Shown here in pieces: positions 17,370 through 25,953 of a stretch of 64,000 nt of DNA (positions within the stretch are counted from its first letter, which is position 1; every line of letters begins with the position of its first letter). The DNA lies in assembly GCF_000974685.2 (NCBI RefSeq), contig NZ_AP018738.1:1240001-1304000 (forward strand). Reading direction: 5' to 3'. This DNA comes from Ferriphaselus amnicola (GTDB taxonomy: Bacteria; Pseudomonadota; Gammaproteobacteria; Burkholderiales; Gallionellaceae). The position numbers and the translations under genes are program-made. Below the pieces are notes generated by a model, which made no database searches, was not told the origin of the DNA, and was given only the letters and a program-made list of their open reading frames with translations.

Positions 17370-19660
17370 TGGATTTCAACGATACGACGGCTCAAGCAAG
17401 CCCAAGCCGCGAAATAGAACGCGAGGAGATTCGGCAGGCGTTACTCGCCCAACTGGAGTCAGTGCTGTTCACACTGTTTCCTGCTGGCAAGAAGCGTCAC
17501 GGCAAGTTTCACATCGGTGATGTGTTGGGCAGCCCCGGCGACAGTCTGGAGATCGTGCTCAGCGGTGAGAAAGCCGGTCTGTGGACCGACCGGGCCGAAG
17601 GCAGTGGCGGCGACATCTTCGATCTGCTTGCTCGACACCATGGCTGCGATGCACACAACGATTTCACCAGTGTCCTGCAGCATGCGCGTGATCTGGTAGG
17701 ACGCGCGCCTGCCCTGCCTGCCCGTAAAACCAAACGCGAAGCGCCGGTCGACGATCTCGGCCCTGCCACCGCCAAGTGGGACTATCAGAATGCAGCTGGC
17801 AATCTGATTGCAGTAGTCTATCGCTACGACCCGCCCGGTCGCCGCAAGGAGTTCCGTCCATGGGATGCCAAGCGCCGCAAGATGTCGCCACCCGATCCGC
17901 GCCCGCTCTACAACCAACCTGGCATCGCTGCGTCCAGCACCGTGGTACTGGTCGAAGGCGAAAAATGCGCGCATGCACTAATTGCGATCGGCCTGTGCGC
18001 CACCACCGCGATGCACGGAGCCAAGGCTCCCGTCGATAAAACCGACTGGTCGCCACTCACTGGCAAGTCGGTCGCCATCTGGCCGGACAAGGACAAACCG
18101 GGCTGGGAGTATGCACAGTCAGCCTCGCAGGCTGTGTTGGCGGCTGGTGCAATATCGTGCGCCATTCTGCTACCACCCGAAGATCGTCCGGAAGGCTGGG
18201 ATGCAGCAGACGCGATTGCAGAAGGCTTTGATGTCGCGGCATTCATCGCCAGCGGCCCGCGCATTGAAATACACCTGCCGGATGACGAACATGACTCCGA
18301 CGATACAGACGAGCAAGAACAAGCCGAGCAGACGGTATGGGGTACCGAGGATGCACTGGCGCTCTCCTTCACCCGTCGCTATCAGCGAGATTGGCGTTAT
18401 GTCGCGGCATGGGGCAAGTGGCTGATGTGGGACGGTCAGCGCTGGCGTACCGAGGATACCTTGGCGGCAACCGATCTGATTCGCCATGTCTGCCGCCATG
18501 CCGCAGTGCGTTCTGACAATCCCAGAGTAGCCGCCAAACTGGCCGGTTCAAGCACGATCAGTGGTGTGGAACGTCTTGCCCGTGCCGACCGTCGCCATGC
18601 GGGCAACACGGAAGAGTGGGATGCCGACATCTGGTTGCTGAACACGCCCGGAGGTGTCGTCGATCTGCGCACGGGACGAATGCGGGCGCATTGCCGGGAA
18701 GACCGGATGACCAAGATCACCACTGCCACGCCAAAGGGCGACTGCCCGACATGGAAGGCGTTTTTAGCTGATGTGACTGGCAACGATCCGGAGCTGATGA
18801 GCTACCTGCAACGCATGGCGGGTTACGGCATGACTGGCGTCAGCAGCGAACATGCGCTGTTCTTCCTGTACGGCACGGGAGCCAACGGCAAGAGCGTTTT
18901 CCTGAATGTCCTCTCCACGATTCTGGGTGACTACGCGGCAAATGCACCGATGGACACCTTCATGGAAACACGCTCCGACCGGCACCCCACCGATCTGGCC
19001 GGATTGCGTGGAGCGCGTTTCGTGTCGGCGACCGAAACCGAACAGGGACGTCGCTGGAATGAATCCAAGATGAAGGAAATCACCGGTGGCGACCGGGTAT
19101 CCGCACGCTTCATGCGGCAGGACTTTTTTACGTTCATTCCACAATTCAAGCTCTTCATCGCGGGAAATCATAAACCGTCGATTCGCAATATCGACGAGGC
19201 GATGAAACGCCGCATGCATCTGGTGCCCTTCACCGTCACGATTCCGGCAGAACGGCGTGACGGGAATCTGACCGTGAAGTTGCTCAGGGAACGCGACGGC
19301 ATTCTGGCATGGATGCTCGAAGGTTGCCTTGCATGGCAAAAGGAAAAACTCATTCGCCCCGAGAAAGTGATCGCCGCCACCGACGAGTACTTCGAAGCGG
19401 AAGACTCGATTGGCCGCTGGCTCGAGGAACGCTGTGTGCGCAAAGACACTGCCAAATCTCTCACCGCAGAACTATTCAGCGACTGGAAACGTTGGGCTGA
19501 CGATTCCGGTGAATTCGCAGGCTCACAGCGGCGCTTCTCCGATCTGCTGCTCACTCGTGGCTTGGAGAAGTGGCGCAACAACTCCGGCATACGCGGCTTT
19601 CAGGGTATCGGACTTCGGGAATTACCGACTGATAGACGCATGCCTTATGCGGAAAACTGA
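17366..19660 (+). CDS. phage primase-helicase (P4/D5 type)
   Basis: The protein has 764 residues. It combines a TOPRIM-like part (VVLVEGEKCAHALIAIG near residue 192, then SVAIWPDKDKPG) with a C-terminal superfamily 3 helicase: Walker A FFLYGTGANGKSVFLNVL at residues 498-515, then RFVSATETEQGRRW and LFIAGNHKPSI. A short acidic linker (DDEHDSDDTDEQEQAEQ) separates the halves. It would prime and unwind at the phage origin. A symmetric nested palindrome that could be that origin lies 29 bases downstream. Confidence 0.93.
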   Translation: MMDFNDTTAQASPSREIEREEIRQALLAQLESVLFTLFPAGKKRHGKFHIGDVLGSPGDSLEIVLSGEKAGLWTDRAEGSGGDIFDLLARHHGCDAHNDFTSVLQHARDLVGRAPALPARKTKREAPVDDLGPATAKWDYQNAAGNLIAVVYRYDPPGRRKEFRPWDAKRRKMSPPDPRPLYNQPGIAASSTVVLVEGEKCAHALIAIGLCATTAMHGAKAPVDKTDWSPLTGKSVAIWPDKDKPGWEYAQSASQAVLAAGAISCAILLPPEDRPEGWDAADAIAEGFDVAAFIASGPRIEIHLPDDEHDSDDTDEQEQAEQTVWGTEDALALSFTRRYQRDWRYVAAWGKWLMWDGQRWRTEDTLAATDLIRHVCRHAAVRSDNPRVAAKLAGSSTISGVERLARADRRHAGNTEEWDADIWLLNTPGGVVDLRTGRMRAHCREDRMTKITTATPKGDCPTWKAFLADVTGNDPELMSYLQRMAGYGMTGVSSEHALFFLYGTGANGKSVFLNVLSTILGDYAANAPMDTFMETRSDRHPTDLAGLRGARFVSATETEQGRRWNESKMKEITGGDRVSARFMRQDFFTFIPQFKLFIAGNHKPSIRNIDEAMKRRMHLVPFTVTIPAERRDGNLTVKLLRERDGILAWMLEGCLAWQKEKLIRPEKVIAATDEYFEAEDSIGRWLEERCVRKDTAKSLTAELFSDWKRWADDSGEFAGSQRRFSDLLLTRGLEKWRNNSGIRGFQGIGLRELPTDRRMPYAEN

Positions 19661-19688
19661 AACATACAACCGACTGATTTTATTGATA

Positions 19689-19775
19689 ACTGACGCAGAC
19701 TGACATAGCTACTGATTTACCCCTACACGTGCGCACGTAAGAGGTTAACCGGCATAAGCGTCAGTCTGCGTCAGT
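19689..19775. repeat. nested symmetric palindrome, candidate replication origin
   Basis: ACTGACGCAGACTGAC (19689-19704) and its exact inverse (19760-19775) form 16-bp arms. A 12-bp perfect palindrome, ACGTGCGCACGT (19727-19738), has its centre within half a base of the centre of the large repeat. The whole 87-base unit lies in the only sizable gap (142 bases) of the replication block, between the primase-helicase and the RuvC-like gene. Confidence 0.85.
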
Positions 19776-19802
19776 CGCCCCAAACACACAAGGAATACTG
19801 AC

Positions 19803-20267
19803 ATGCAAAACACAATACTCGCCCTCGATCTAGGCACGACAACCGGCTGGGCATTGATGCCCCGCGACGGCAGCATCACCAGTGGCACCGAATCATTCAA
19901 ACCGCACCGCTTTGAAGGCGGCGGCATGCGATTCCTGCGTTTCAAGCGCTGGCTGACCGAGATCAAGCAAACCTCTGACGGCATCGATGCCGTGTATTTC
20001 GAGGAAGTGCGGCGTCATCTGGGCGTGGATGCGGCCCACGCCTACGGCGGCTTCATGGCGCATCTGACCGCTTGGTGCGAACACCACCAGATCCCGTATC
20101 AGGGTGTTCCGGTCGGCACGATCAAAAAACACGCTACGGGTAAAGGCAACGCCAGCAAGGACGAGATGATTGCGGCGATGAAGTCACGCGGTCATTCACC
20201 CGCCGATGATAACGAAGCGGATGCGCTGGCGCTGCTTCACTATGCTCTGACGCAGCAGGAGGTGTGA
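19803..20267 (+). CDS. RuvC-like Holliday-junction endonuclease
   Basis: The protein has 154 residues and an RNase H fold pattern: ILALDLGTTTGWAL (first Asp, residue 8), VYFEEVRRH (Glu), GTIKKHATGKGNASKDEMI, and the final acidic pair in DDNEADALALLHYAL. These are the conserved positions of phage RuvC-like resolvases. It would cut four-way junctions before packaging. AAGGAA lies upstream. The preceding intergenic sequence can itself extrude as a cruciform. Confidence 0.9.
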   Translation: MQNTILALDLGTTTGWALMPRDGSITSGTESFKPHRFEGGGMRFLRFKRWLTEIKQTSDGIDAVYFEEVRRHLGVDAAHAYGGFMAHLTAWCEHHQIPYQGVPVGTIKKHATGKGNASKDEMIAAMKSRGHSPADDNEADALALLHYALTQQEV

Positions 20268-20268
20268 G

Positions 20269-20466
20269 ATGAAGCCACAACCCTATCGCTGCCCGCTGGG
20301 CAAGCTGCAACCGCAGACCACCGACCTTGATGCCGTCAAGGAATCCGGATGGCGCGAGCAACACATCCTCGTGGTGAATGAAGCCGATGAGCGTCTGGAT
20401 TTCGTTGAGCGAGAGATCGTGCGCCGCATCGGTGAGCGCCTGTACGGAAGGAAGCGCAATGGATGA
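20269..20466 (+). CDS. small unknown phage protein
   Basis: A 65-residue product (MKPQPYRCPLGKLQPQTTDLDAVKESGWREQHILVV...). It starts one base after the resolvase stop, behind a GGAGGTG ribosome site, and overlaps the next start by 8 bases. Its tail is basic. No family recognised; the coupling on both sides supports it as a real gene. Confidence 0.7.
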   Translation: MKPQPYRCPLGKLQPQTTDLDAVKESGWREQHILVVNEADERLDFVEREIVRRIGERLYGRKRNG

Positions 20467-20851
20467 CTGGAGTATCGACGAGGTGGAAGCCCGATTTTCG
20501 GAGGCGGCAGAAACAGCGCGGCGCTTGCCGCCTGCCCGCGTGATGGGCTATCTCAACGTATGGCCGATTCTGCTGCGCATGGCTCCGGAACGCGCCCCGG
20601 CGGATGACGAGGTGCATCACTTTCCGCCATCCCCTGCGGCCATCGACCGGATGCTGGAAGTCACACGCTGGGTGCAGTGGCTTGATACCGAATCACGGCA
20701 TATCGTGTGGATGCGCGCAGATCGCTGCGAGTGGTCGCAGATCGCCAGACGGTTCGGTTGTGCAGTCAGGACGGTTCAGCGCAGACGCAAGATTGCGCTG
20801 TCCATCGTGACAGAGCATCTGAATGGAGTGAGTGAAGTTGCGGCAAGTTGA
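20459..20851 (+). CDS. HTH protein (DUF6362-like)
   Basis: The 130-residue protein begins MDDWSIDEVEARFSEAAETARRLPPARVMGYLNVWP and ends with a sigma-region-4-like helix-turn-helix (WSQIARRFGCAVRTVQRRRKIALSIV). This matches a phage family I recall as DUF6362. It closes the early operon and may act as a late regulator (inference). The start at 20459 overlaps the previous gene by 8 bases behind GGAAGG; a longer frame from 20378 is a shadow. Confidence 0.75.
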   Translation: MDDWSIDEVEARFSEAAETARRLPPARVMGYLNVWPILLRMAPERAPADDEVHHFPPSPAAIDRMLEVTRWVQWLDTESRHIVWMRADRCEWSQIARRFGCAVRTVQRRRKIALSIVTEHLNGVSEVAAS

Positions 20852-20934
20852 TAGCGGGTACGAACACATGCGTAAAGATGAGTATTGGTGCGGGTTTCAA
20901 GCGTTTTTTAGGGTGTCGCGTTTGGAAGATTTTC

Positions 20935-21014
20935 TGCTAATATTTGTGCCATGTTCGAAGTTTGAACGACCCCATTCAACACATCCCCCAAACCGCCCGC
21001 GAGGCGGTTTTTTT
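20935..21014 (+). promoter_or_regulatory. possible promoter and attenuator-like hairpin before the methylase
   Basis: TGCTAATAT at 20935-20943 fits an extended -10 box; no good -35 is seen. AACCGCC (20991-20997) and GGCGGTT (21003-21009) form a 7-bp stem with a T7 run ending at 21014, only six bases before the methylase ATG. The methylase start has no visible Shine-Dalgarno, so the hairpin probably affects its expression, either as a terminator or through start-codon access. Confidence 0.6.
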
Positions 21015-21020
21015 ACGCCC

Positions 21021-22268
21021 ATGGAAAAGCTAAACATCGAATATCGCCCGGTCGAATTGCTGGTTCCGTTCGTGAACAACGCCCGTACCCACAGCGATGA
21101 GCAGGTCGCACAAATCGCGGCCTCAATCCGTGAGTTTGGTTTTAACAACCCAATCTTGGTGGATGGCGAACGTGGCTTGATCGCAGGCCACGGCAGGCTG
21201 CTCGCCGCACGCAAGTTGGGACTGGACACCGTGCCGGTCATCGAACTGGCGCATCTGTCTCCCACGCAAAAGCGTGCCTACATTCTGGCCGACAACCGCC
21301 TCGCTGAAAACGCCGGATGGGACAAGGAACTGCTGGCGCTGGAACTGGCCGATCTCAAGCTCTCCGAGTTCGATCTCAATCTGCTGGGCTTCAGTGGCGA
21401 TGAACTCGACGAGTTGCTGAATGCTGCAAACAAGGAAGGCTTGACCGACGACGATGCCGTACCTGAAGTAACAGAGAATTCCGTTTCACGCACCGGTGAC
21501 GTTTGGCTGCTGGGCAATCACCGCCTGCTCTGTGGCGATGCCACCAAGCAGGAGGATTACCAACGATTGCTGGGTGCCGAACTGGTCGACATGACGTTCA
21601 CCGACCCGCCCTACAACGTGAACTACGCCAACACGGCAAAAGACAAACTGCGCGGTAAAAACCGCCCCATCCTGAACGACAACTTGGGCGATAACTTCGG
21701 TGAGTTTCTCACTGCAGCCTGCACCAATATCCTGTCGGTCACCAAGGGTGCCGTGTATGTCGCGATGAGTTCATCCGAACTCGACACGCTGCAATCCGCG
21801 TTCCGTGCTGCCGGTGGCAAGTGGTCAACGTTCATCATCTGGGCCAAGAACACTTTCACGCTCGGACGCGCTGACTATCAGCGCCAGTACGAGCCGATTC
21901 TGTACGGCTGGCGCGACGGAGCCGATCACTTCTGGTGCGGCGCACGCGATCAGGGCGATGTCTGGCAGATCAAGAAACCTGCCAAGAACGATCTGCACCC
22001 AACCATGAAGCCGGTGGAACTGGTGGAGCGCGCCATCCTCAACAGCAGCAAGAGCCGCGACATCGTGCTCGATCCGTTCGGCGGTTCCGGCACCACACTG
22101 ATCGCCGCCGAAAAGTCAGGTCGGCAAGCGCGCCTGATCGAACTCGATCCCAAGTACGTGGATGTCATCGTGAAGCGCTGGCAGGACTACTCGGGAGGCC
22201 GTGCCACCCGTCAATCGGATGGCATGGCGTTTGACGAGCTGGTTGAGGTTGTTCAGCCAGCGATGTAA
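21021..22268 (+). CDS. ParB-domain / DNA methyltransferase fusion
   Basis: The protein has 415 residues. Residues 8-100 form a ParB/sulfiredoxin-like domain (NARTHSDEQVAQIAASIREFGFNNPILVDGE ... AGHGRLLAARKLG). Residues 165-400 form a beta-type amino-methyltransferase: catalytic FTDPPYNVNY at about residue 193 and SAM-binding FGGSGTTLIAAEKSGR at about 352. It probably methylates adenine N6 or cytosine N4 in phage DNA to avoid restriction; the modified base is not decided. There is no paired endonuclease. It overlaps the convergent DUF3489 gene by 16 bases. Confidence 0.92.
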   Translation: MEKLNIEYRPVELLVPFVNNARTHSDEQVAQIAASIREFGFNNPILVDGERGLIAGHGRLLAARKLGLDTVPVIELAHLSPTQKRAYILADNRLAENAGWDKELLALELADLKLSEFDLNLLGFSGDELDELLNAANKEGLTDDDAVPEVTENSVSRTGDVWLLGNHRLLCGDATKQEDYQRLLGAELVDMTFTDPPYNVNYANTAKDKLRGKNRPILNDNLGDNFGEFLTAACTNILSVTKGAVYVAMSSSELDTLQSAFRAAGGKWSTFIIWAKNTFTLGRADYQRQYEPILYGWRDGADHFWCGARDQGDVWQIKKPAKNDLHPTMKPVELVERAILNSSKSRDIVLDPFGGSGTTLIAAEKSGRQARLIELDPKYVDVIVKRWQDYSGGRATRQSDGMAFDELVEVVQPAM

Positions 22269-22717
22269 TACACCCGCTCGCCGCCAACCTCTTTGCTTGA
22301 GGTGATGTCGAGTCCCAGTTTCTTCTTGAAGGCTCCGGCGAAGGTGCCGCGCACGGTGTGCGATTGCCATCCCGTGGCTGCGCAAATCTGGTTGATGGTG
22401 GCCCCCTCCGGTCGTTTGAGCATGGCAATGACTTCCGCCTGCTTGCTGTTGGCGCGTGTGCGCCGCTGTTCGGGTTCTGTTGGCTGAGTAGCCTCACAGC
22501 CCGGACGTGCCACACCCAGCGCATCGTAACCCTCGGCTGCCACGCACCAGCCATCCCCGTCGCGGGTGATCAGCGCGCGGTTGAACAGGGAATCGATCAC
22601 CTTGTTGCGCGCGCCGCCCTTGATGTTGTCGGGAAACCAGTCGAGTTTGCCGCTGGTGTGCTGCACGGCGTGTTCGAGAATCTGGCGCTGTGTGTCGGTG
22701 AGTTTGATGTCGGTCAT
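22253..22717 (-). CDS. DUF3489-type protein
   Basis: This 154-residue protein consists of an N-terminal helical part (LTDTQRQILEHAVQHTSGKLDWFPDNIKGGARNKVIDSLFNRALI) and a C-terminal winged helix (SKQAEVIAMLKRPEGATINQICAATGWQSHTVRGTFAGAFKKKLGLDI), both typical of DUF3489. It is likely a small DNA-binding regulator. It lies in a three-gene minus operon (22253-23163) against the direction of the phage's other genes and overlaps the methylase tail to tail. GGAGAA precedes the start. Confidence 0.85.
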   Translation of the reverse strand: MTDIKLTDTQRQILEHAVQHTSGKLDWFPDNIKGGARNKVIDSLFNRALITRDGDGWCVAAEGYDALGVARPGCEATQPTEPEQRRTRANSKQAEVIAMLKRPEGATINQICAATGWQSHTVRGTFAGAFKKKLGLDITSSKEVGGERVYYIAG

Positions 22718-22744
22718 GGTGTTCTCCTCGTGGATTGATGTTGA

Positions 22745-22954
22745 TTAAGGTTGTGCGGCAATTTCGGCTTCGCTGGCTTTGGGCGTTTGGAGCCCGACTT
22801 CGCATCCGGCCATGAAGGCGGCGTGCAAGGCTTCCTTGATGCGCCACACCGCGACATCGTGAAAGTCCAGTCGGTCGCTGTGGCGTGTTTCCAGCGTCTC
22901 GATGTCGAGGTGCATCTCGGCGATCAGGGTCAGGATGGTGTCGAGTTGGTTCAT
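22745..22954 (-). CDS. small conserved phage protein (DUF6900-like)
   Basis: A 69-residue product (MNQLDTILTLIAEMHLDIETLETRHSDRLDFHDVAVWRIKEALHAAFMAGCEVG). The ETLETRHSDRLDFHDVAVW core is one I recall from phage and plasmid proteins grouped as DUF6900. The ribosome site AAGGAG precedes the ATG at 22954. Function unknown; it is expressed with the DUF3489 gene. Confidence 0.75.
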   Translation of the reverse strand: MNQLDTILTLIAEMHLDIETLETRHSDRLDFHDVAVWRIKEALHAAFMAGCEVGLQTPKASEAEIAAQP

Positions 22955-22965
22955 GGCGTATCTCC

Positions 22966-23163
22966 TTAAACGTTGTGGATTTTTGCGGCCTTGTCGAACC
23001 CGACCCAAGCACCGTTTTTGTCGAGGCCGCGTGCAGCCAGTTCTTCGCGGGCAATCAGGTTCAGGTCCAGCTCGCCGCGTGCGACCGCTGCCAGCACCTT
23101 AGTTATTGCTGTCTGGATAAAACCGATTTCGTCGACCGTAAATTCGTTGCTTGTGTAGCTCAT
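22966..23163 (-). CDS. small unknown phage protein
   Basis: The 65-residue product (MSYTSNEFTVDEIGFIQTAITKVLAAVARGELDLNLIAREELAARGLDKNGAWVGF) is the first gene of the minus three-gene operon. Homologues of similar appearance accompany DUF3489 genes in proteobacterial prophages (recalled, not checked). The promoter must lie in 23164-23280, the gap divergent to the HNH gene. Confidence 0.72.
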   Translation of the reverse strand: MSYTSNEFTVDEIGFIQTAITKVLAAVARGELDLNLIAREELAARGLDKNGAWVGFDKAAKIHNV

Positions 23164-23280
23164 TTTGTTTGCTCCGTTGTTGTTGATGACGGTGACATGA
23201 ACGCTTCATTTTTTAAGTTAATCAACTGGTTTCTGAACAAAGTACCAGTACCGTTTGTTAACTGTTGTTGATTACCTCCA

Positions 23281-23655
23281 ATGCCCCGCAAAGCCCCCAC
23301 ACCCTGCCGTCACCCCGGTTGTCCGGTAGTGCTGGAGGTGTCCGGCTACTGCGACAAGCATCGTGCGGCGATGCACCGTGATTACGACCGGACACGCCGA
23401 CACGAACCTGAGCGGGCGTTCTACAAATCACTGGCGTGGCAGCGCACACGAGCGGCGTTCCTGCGGGCACACCCGTTGTGCTGTGCATGTGAGGCGAAGG
23501 GTTTGATTGTTGCAGCACGGGTGGTCGATCACATCCAACCGATCAAGTCGGGTGGTGACCGCCTCGACTGGCGCAACCTGCAGGCGTTGTGCATTGCCTG
23601 TCACAACCGCAAGACCACCAGCGAGTGGCAATCGCGCAGGCATACCACCCCCTAG
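23281..23655 (+). CDS. phage HNH endonuclease
   Basis: A 124-residue HNH nuclease. The motif is spread over CCACEAKGLIVAARVVDHIQPIKSGGDRLDWRNLQALCIACHNRKT, with zinc-binding Cys pairs on both sides and an N-terminal CRHPGCPVV..CDKH zinc finger. HNH proteins encoded just before the terminase are needed for DNA packaging in several cos-type phages, so this gene marks a likely cos-packaging strategy. It is followed by the terminase small subunit 92 bases downstream. Confidence 0.92.
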   Translation: MPRKAPTPCRHPGCPVVLEVSGYCDKHRAAMHRDYDRTRRHEPERAFYKSLAWQRTRAAFLRAHPLCCACEAKGLIVAARVVDHIQPIKSGGDRLDWRNLQALCIACHNRKTTSEWQSRRHTTP

Positions 23656-23747
23656 GGGGTATGAATCTCTACAACCCGCACGCAGTGGACCGGACGCCTG
23701 CCCAAATTTTTGTGCGTGCAAAATGAAAAACTTTTTTTGTGGAAACC

Positions 23748-24212
23748 ATGGCCGGACGTAAACCCCTTCCCGTTGCGATCAAGAAGATCAAAGGGACGTT
23801 GCAGAAGTGCCGCACCAATCCGCGTGAGCCGAAGCCCACTGGCGTGCTGTGCTCGCCACCCGAGTACATGTCCGAGGGTGCCAAGGAGGCGTGGCGCTAC
23901 GCGGTGGAGAATTCACCGCCCGGCTTGCTGTCGGCACTGGATGGTGCGGTGCTGGAACGCTGGGCGAATTGCTCCGGCATGTATCGCGAGGCACTGGCCA
24001 AGATCAACCAGACCGGGGTGTCCGGCATGCTGGTCAAAACCCCCAGCGGCATCTTGCGGCGCTCGCCGCTGATGGACGTGATCCGTGACCTGGCGCTTGA
24101 GATGAAAAGTTACGAAACCGAGATGGGCTTCACCCCGGCATCGCGCTCGCGCGTCACGCTGCCCTCGGGCGGTTCTGAACCGGCTGATCCATGGTCGGAG
24201 ATCGCAGGCTGA
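23748..24212 (+). CDS. terminase small subunit (P27 type)
   Basis: The 154-residue protein (MAGRKPLPVAIKKIKGTLQKCRTNP..KPTGVLCSPPEYMSEGAKEAWRYAV) fits the P27 family of small terminases, which bind the packaging site and recruit the large subunit. The ATG at 23748 is chosen; a GTG at 23739 in the same frame is possible. It ends within the start of the large subunit. The gap 23656-23747 holds CACCCCCTAGGGGGT, a short palindrome near 23646-23660. Confidence 0.88.
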   Translation: MAGRKPLPVAIKKIKGTLQKCRTNPREPKPTGVLCSPPEYMSEGAKEAWRYAVENSPPGLLSALDGAVLERWANCSGMYREALAKINQTGVSGMLVKTPSGILRRSPLMDVIRDLALEMKSYETEMGFTPASRSRVTLPSGGSEPADPWSEIAG

Positions 24213-25930
24213 TGGCGGCGCGCAACTATGCTGCCATCGCCCGCCAGTATGCCGAGTCCGTTGTCGCGGGAGACACGCCCGCCTGTCGCTGGGTGCAACT
24301 GGCCTGCCAGCGGCAACTGAACGATCTGGCCAAATTCCGTGGCAGGAACAGTCCGTACCGCTTCAACCCGAAGCTGACGGATCGAACAGGCAAAGCCTAC
24401 TACCCTGCCGACAACCTGTGCGCCTTCATTGAACGGTTGCCGCATGTGAAAGGGCCTCTGGCTGGTGAGTCGATCAAGCTGGAGCCGTGGCAGGTGTTCA
24501 TCCTCGCCACCGTGTTCGGCTGGGTCAAACCGAATGGTCGTCGCCGTTTCCGGCGTTCCTACATCGAGGTGCCGCGCGGTAATGCCAAGTCGACACTCTC
24601 CTCGGCGGTCGCGCTGTACATGCTGACCGCCGATGGTGAAGGTGGTGCCGAAGTGTATTCACTGGCGACCACCCGTGATCAGGCGCGCATCGTGTTTGGC
24701 GATGCACAGACCATGGCACGCAAGTCCGCCGGGTTCCGTAGTCGCTTTGGTGTGAACGTCGGCGCGCACAACATGAACGTGCTGACCAGCGGCTCAAAGT
24801 TCGAAGCACTGTCGGCGGAAGGTTCGACCCTCGATGGTCTGAACATCCACTTCGGTTGCGTCGACGAATTGCACGCGCACAAGTCGCGCACCGTCTATGA
24901 CGTAGTGGAGACCGGCACGGGCAAGCGCGACAACTCGCTGCTGTGGGTCATCACCACCGCAGGCAGCAACCGCGCGGGGATTTGCTACGAGGTGCGTACC
25001 TTCGTCACCCGACTGCTCGATGGCGTGTTCGAGGACGACAGTCAGTTCGGCATCGTCTACGGCATCGATGACGGTTCCGAGGTGGACTGGACATCCGAGT
25101 CGGCCTTGGTCATGGCCAACCCGAACTGGAACATCTCGGTGCGTCCTGAAGTGTTGTTGCCGCTGCAGGCCAAGGCGATGCAGATGCCGAGCGCGGTCAA
25201 CAACTTCAAGACCAAGCACCTGAACGAGTGGGTCAATGCAGACACGGCATGGATGGACATGCGCGCTTGGGATGCCTGTTCTGATGCCACGCTCGATCTG
25301 GACAATTTTAGCGGCCAGCCATGCTGGATCGGTCTGGATCTGGCAAGCAAGACCGACATCGCAGCCTTGATGCTGGTGTTCCAGCATCCGCACATGGCTG
25401 GAGCCTATGCCGTATTCGGACGTTACTACCTGCCAGAAGACACGGTCAACTCTTCGGCCAACAGCCAATACTCCGGCTGGATGCGCGCAGGCAGGCTGAC
25501 GGTGACACCCGGCAACGTGATCGACTTCGGCTGGATCGAGGCCGACCTGATCGACTTTGCCTCCCGCTTCGAGATTCAGTCGGTGGCGTTCGACCCGTTC
25601 CAAGCTACGCAACTCTCCACCCGCATGATCGCGGAGGGATTGCCGATGCTGGAGGTGCGCCCCACCGTGCTCAATTTTTCCGAGCCGATGAAGACGCTGG
25701 AAGCACTGGTGCTGCAAAAGAAACTCATCCACGACAGCGACCCGGTGCTGGGCTGGATGGCCTCCAACGTGGTGGCACATCTGGATGCCAAGGACAACAT
25801 CTATCCGCGCAAGGAACGACCCGAGAACAAGATCGACGGCATCGTGGCACTGATCATGGCGATCTCCCGCGCAATTTTGCCGGGTGATGCGGTGGTGCTG
25901 GATAGCGATTACGAATTGATGATGCTGTAA
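24212..25930 (+). CDS. terminase large subunit
   Basis: The 572-residue motor that pumps DNA into the capsid. The N-terminal ATPase has Walker A VPRGNAKSTLSS at about residues 120-131 and the Walker B region NIHFGCVDELHAHK; the C-terminal nuclease has its first acid in CWIGLDLASKTDIAAL and later DNIYPRKERPENKIDGIVALIMAI. The type is the HK97/P27-like terminase 1 family. It starts at 24212 (TGATG overlap with the small subunit). Confidence 0.95.
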   Translation: MAARNYAAIARQYAESVVAGDTPACRWVQLACQRQLNDLAKFRGRNSPYRFNPKLTDRTGKAYYPADNLCAFIERLPHVKGPLAGESIKLEPWQVFILATVFGWVKPNGRRRFRRSYIEVPRGNAKSTLSSAVALYMLTADGEGGAEVYSLATTRDQARIVFGDAQTMARKSAGFRSRFGVNVGAHNMNVLTSGSKFEALSAEGSTLDGLNIHFGCVDELHAHKSRTVYDVVETGTGKRDNSLLWVITTAGSNRAGICYEVRTFVTRLLDGVFEDDSQFGIVYGIDDGSEVDWTSESALVMANPNWNISVRPEVLLPLQAKAMQMPSAVNNFKTKHLNEWVNADTAWMDMRAWDACSDATLDLDNFSGQPCWIGLDLASKTDIAALMLVFQHPHMAGAYAVFGRYYLPEDTVNSSANSQYSGWMRAGRLTVTPGNVIDFGWIEADLIDFASRFEIQSVAFDPFQATQLSTRMIAEGLPMLEVRPTVLNFSEPMKTLEALVLQKKLIHDSDPVLGWMASNVVAHLDAKDNIYPRKERPENKIDGIVALIMAISRAILPGDAVVLDSDYELMML

Positions 25931-25953
25931 CCAACTTTGACTGGAATTGGCGA

